In this document: one piece after another, positions 22,789-23,131 of the stretch
Numbering within the stretch: the first letter of the stretch is position 1
Layout of the letters: each line of letters opens with the position of its first letter
Assembly: GCA_024280615.1 (NCBI GenBank)
Contig: JAJRPU010000011.1
Span: 1 to 23,131, forward strand
Source of the DNA: Bacteroidota bacterium
GTDB lineage: Bacteria; Bacteroidota; Bacteroidia; JAADEI01
Direction: 5' to 3'
Length of the DNA stretch: 23,131 bases
Made by a program: the position numbers and the translations under genes
Notes under the pieces: generated by a model
Seen by the model: the letters and a program-made list of their open reading frames with translations, nothing else
Told to the model about the DNA's origin: nothing
Database searches by the model: none

Positions 22789-23131
22789 ATGAAAATGCTA
22801 AAGTGGATACTTGGAGTCGCATTGCTCATTTTATGGTGGCAGTGTGCTTCTTACAAAGGACATATCGGAAGGGGCAATTATGATAGAGCAATTGAAATAC
22901 TGGTCCGCAGAATTCAAAAAGGAAAGTATGGTCCTGATGAAGTCTCTGCCCTTATCAAAGCATTTAATCTCGCACAGGAAAGGGACATACCAAGACTTTC
23001 TGCTCTCGAAAGTGTTCCTACAGTGGAAGGAATGGAGGAGAAACTATATCTACTGCAAGCAATTAATTCAAGACAGGATTTGGTGGAAACGGTAATGCCA
23101 GTTAAATCAGGGAAGATAGTGGCAGATAGAG
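22789..23131 (+). CDS. Lipoprotein with TPR-like start, cut by right edge
   Basis: The frame starting at ATG 22789 stays open to the window end (114 codons). It has a lipoprotein signal peptide (MKMLKWILGVALLILWWQC, lipobox Cys19), then ASYKGHIGRGNYDRAIEILV, where GNYDRAIEI is typical of the second helix of a tetratricopeptide repeat. Further helices include VSALIKAFNLAQERD and MEEKLYLLQAIN. Many Bacteroidota envelope lipoproteins begin this way. An alternative frame at 22811-23095 is shorter and has no protein-like features. The C-terminal part is outside the window, so the full domain content is unknown. Confidence 0.75.
   Translation, partial: MKMLKWILGVALLILWWQCASYKGHIGRGNYDRAIEILVRRIQKGKYGPDEVSALIKAFNLAQERDIPRLSALESVPTVEGMEEKLYLLQAINSRQDLVETVMPVKSGKIVADR

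Noticed and set aside
22811..23095. 94-codon frame near the right edge
   Set aside because: It overlaps, in another frame, the lipoprotein starting at 22789, which has a clear signal peptide and lipobox.

Overview
The window reads as chromosomal DNA from a member of the Bacteroidota. Supporting signs are a type IX secretion system (T9SS) outer-membrane protein (PorV), the gliding lipoprotein GldB, two secreted proteins with T9SS type A and type B C-terminal sorting domains, the parA-parB-DUF5683 gene order, a CcmE of the CPSKY type, a DUF4919 lipoprotein, and several copies of the Bacteroidota -7 promoter box (TAnnTTTG) instead of an E. coli-type promoter. Shine-Dalgarno sequences are mostly weak or absent, also typical of the phylum. 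Frequent AGA/AGG arginine codons would fit a thermophile, but that is only a hint. No tRNA, rRNA, CRISPR array, insertion sequence, integrase or phage module was found, and no gene-free stretch exceeds 300 bases.

Left part (1-3508, all minus strand): the 5' portion of an acyl-CoA synthetase running off the left edge, a small membrane protein made of a heptad repeat encoded by a 21-bp DNA repeat, a DUF5683 protein, and parB and parA for chromosome segregation. The last three are tightly packed (4-nt parA/parB overlap, 50-nt parB/DUF5683 overlap).

Middle part (3651-17425, all plus strand): a lipoprotein cytochrome c, a GNAT acetyltransferase, the ribosome-assembly GTPases era and der, porV with a clear promoter, ispF with an unusual C-terminal motif, a 40-residue lipoprotein, an outer-membrane barrel-like protein, lipA, a large Asp-box protein exported by the T9SS (type A), ccmE, and a 1092-residue modular adhesin-like protein exported by the T9SS (type B).

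Right part: on the minus strand, a tail-fibre-like secreted protein, a GMC-family flavoprotein lacking both expected catalytic residues, and gldB. Eighteen bases from gldB and divergent from it are acylphosphatase, a DUF4919 lipoprotein and the start of another lipoprotein cut by the right edge.

Housekeeping functions (segregation, ribosome GTPases, isoprenoid and lipoate synthesis) are interleaved with cell-envelope functions. PorV and GldB would serve export and surface display of the two sorting-domain proteins here. CcmE would serve haem attachment to proteins such as the cytochrome c near 3.7 kb. No multi-gene defence or mobile system is visible. The points most worth a second look are the altered IspF motif, the GMC protein without its His/Asn pair, -7 boxes lying only 4-5 bases before start codons, and the DNA-level heptad repeat.
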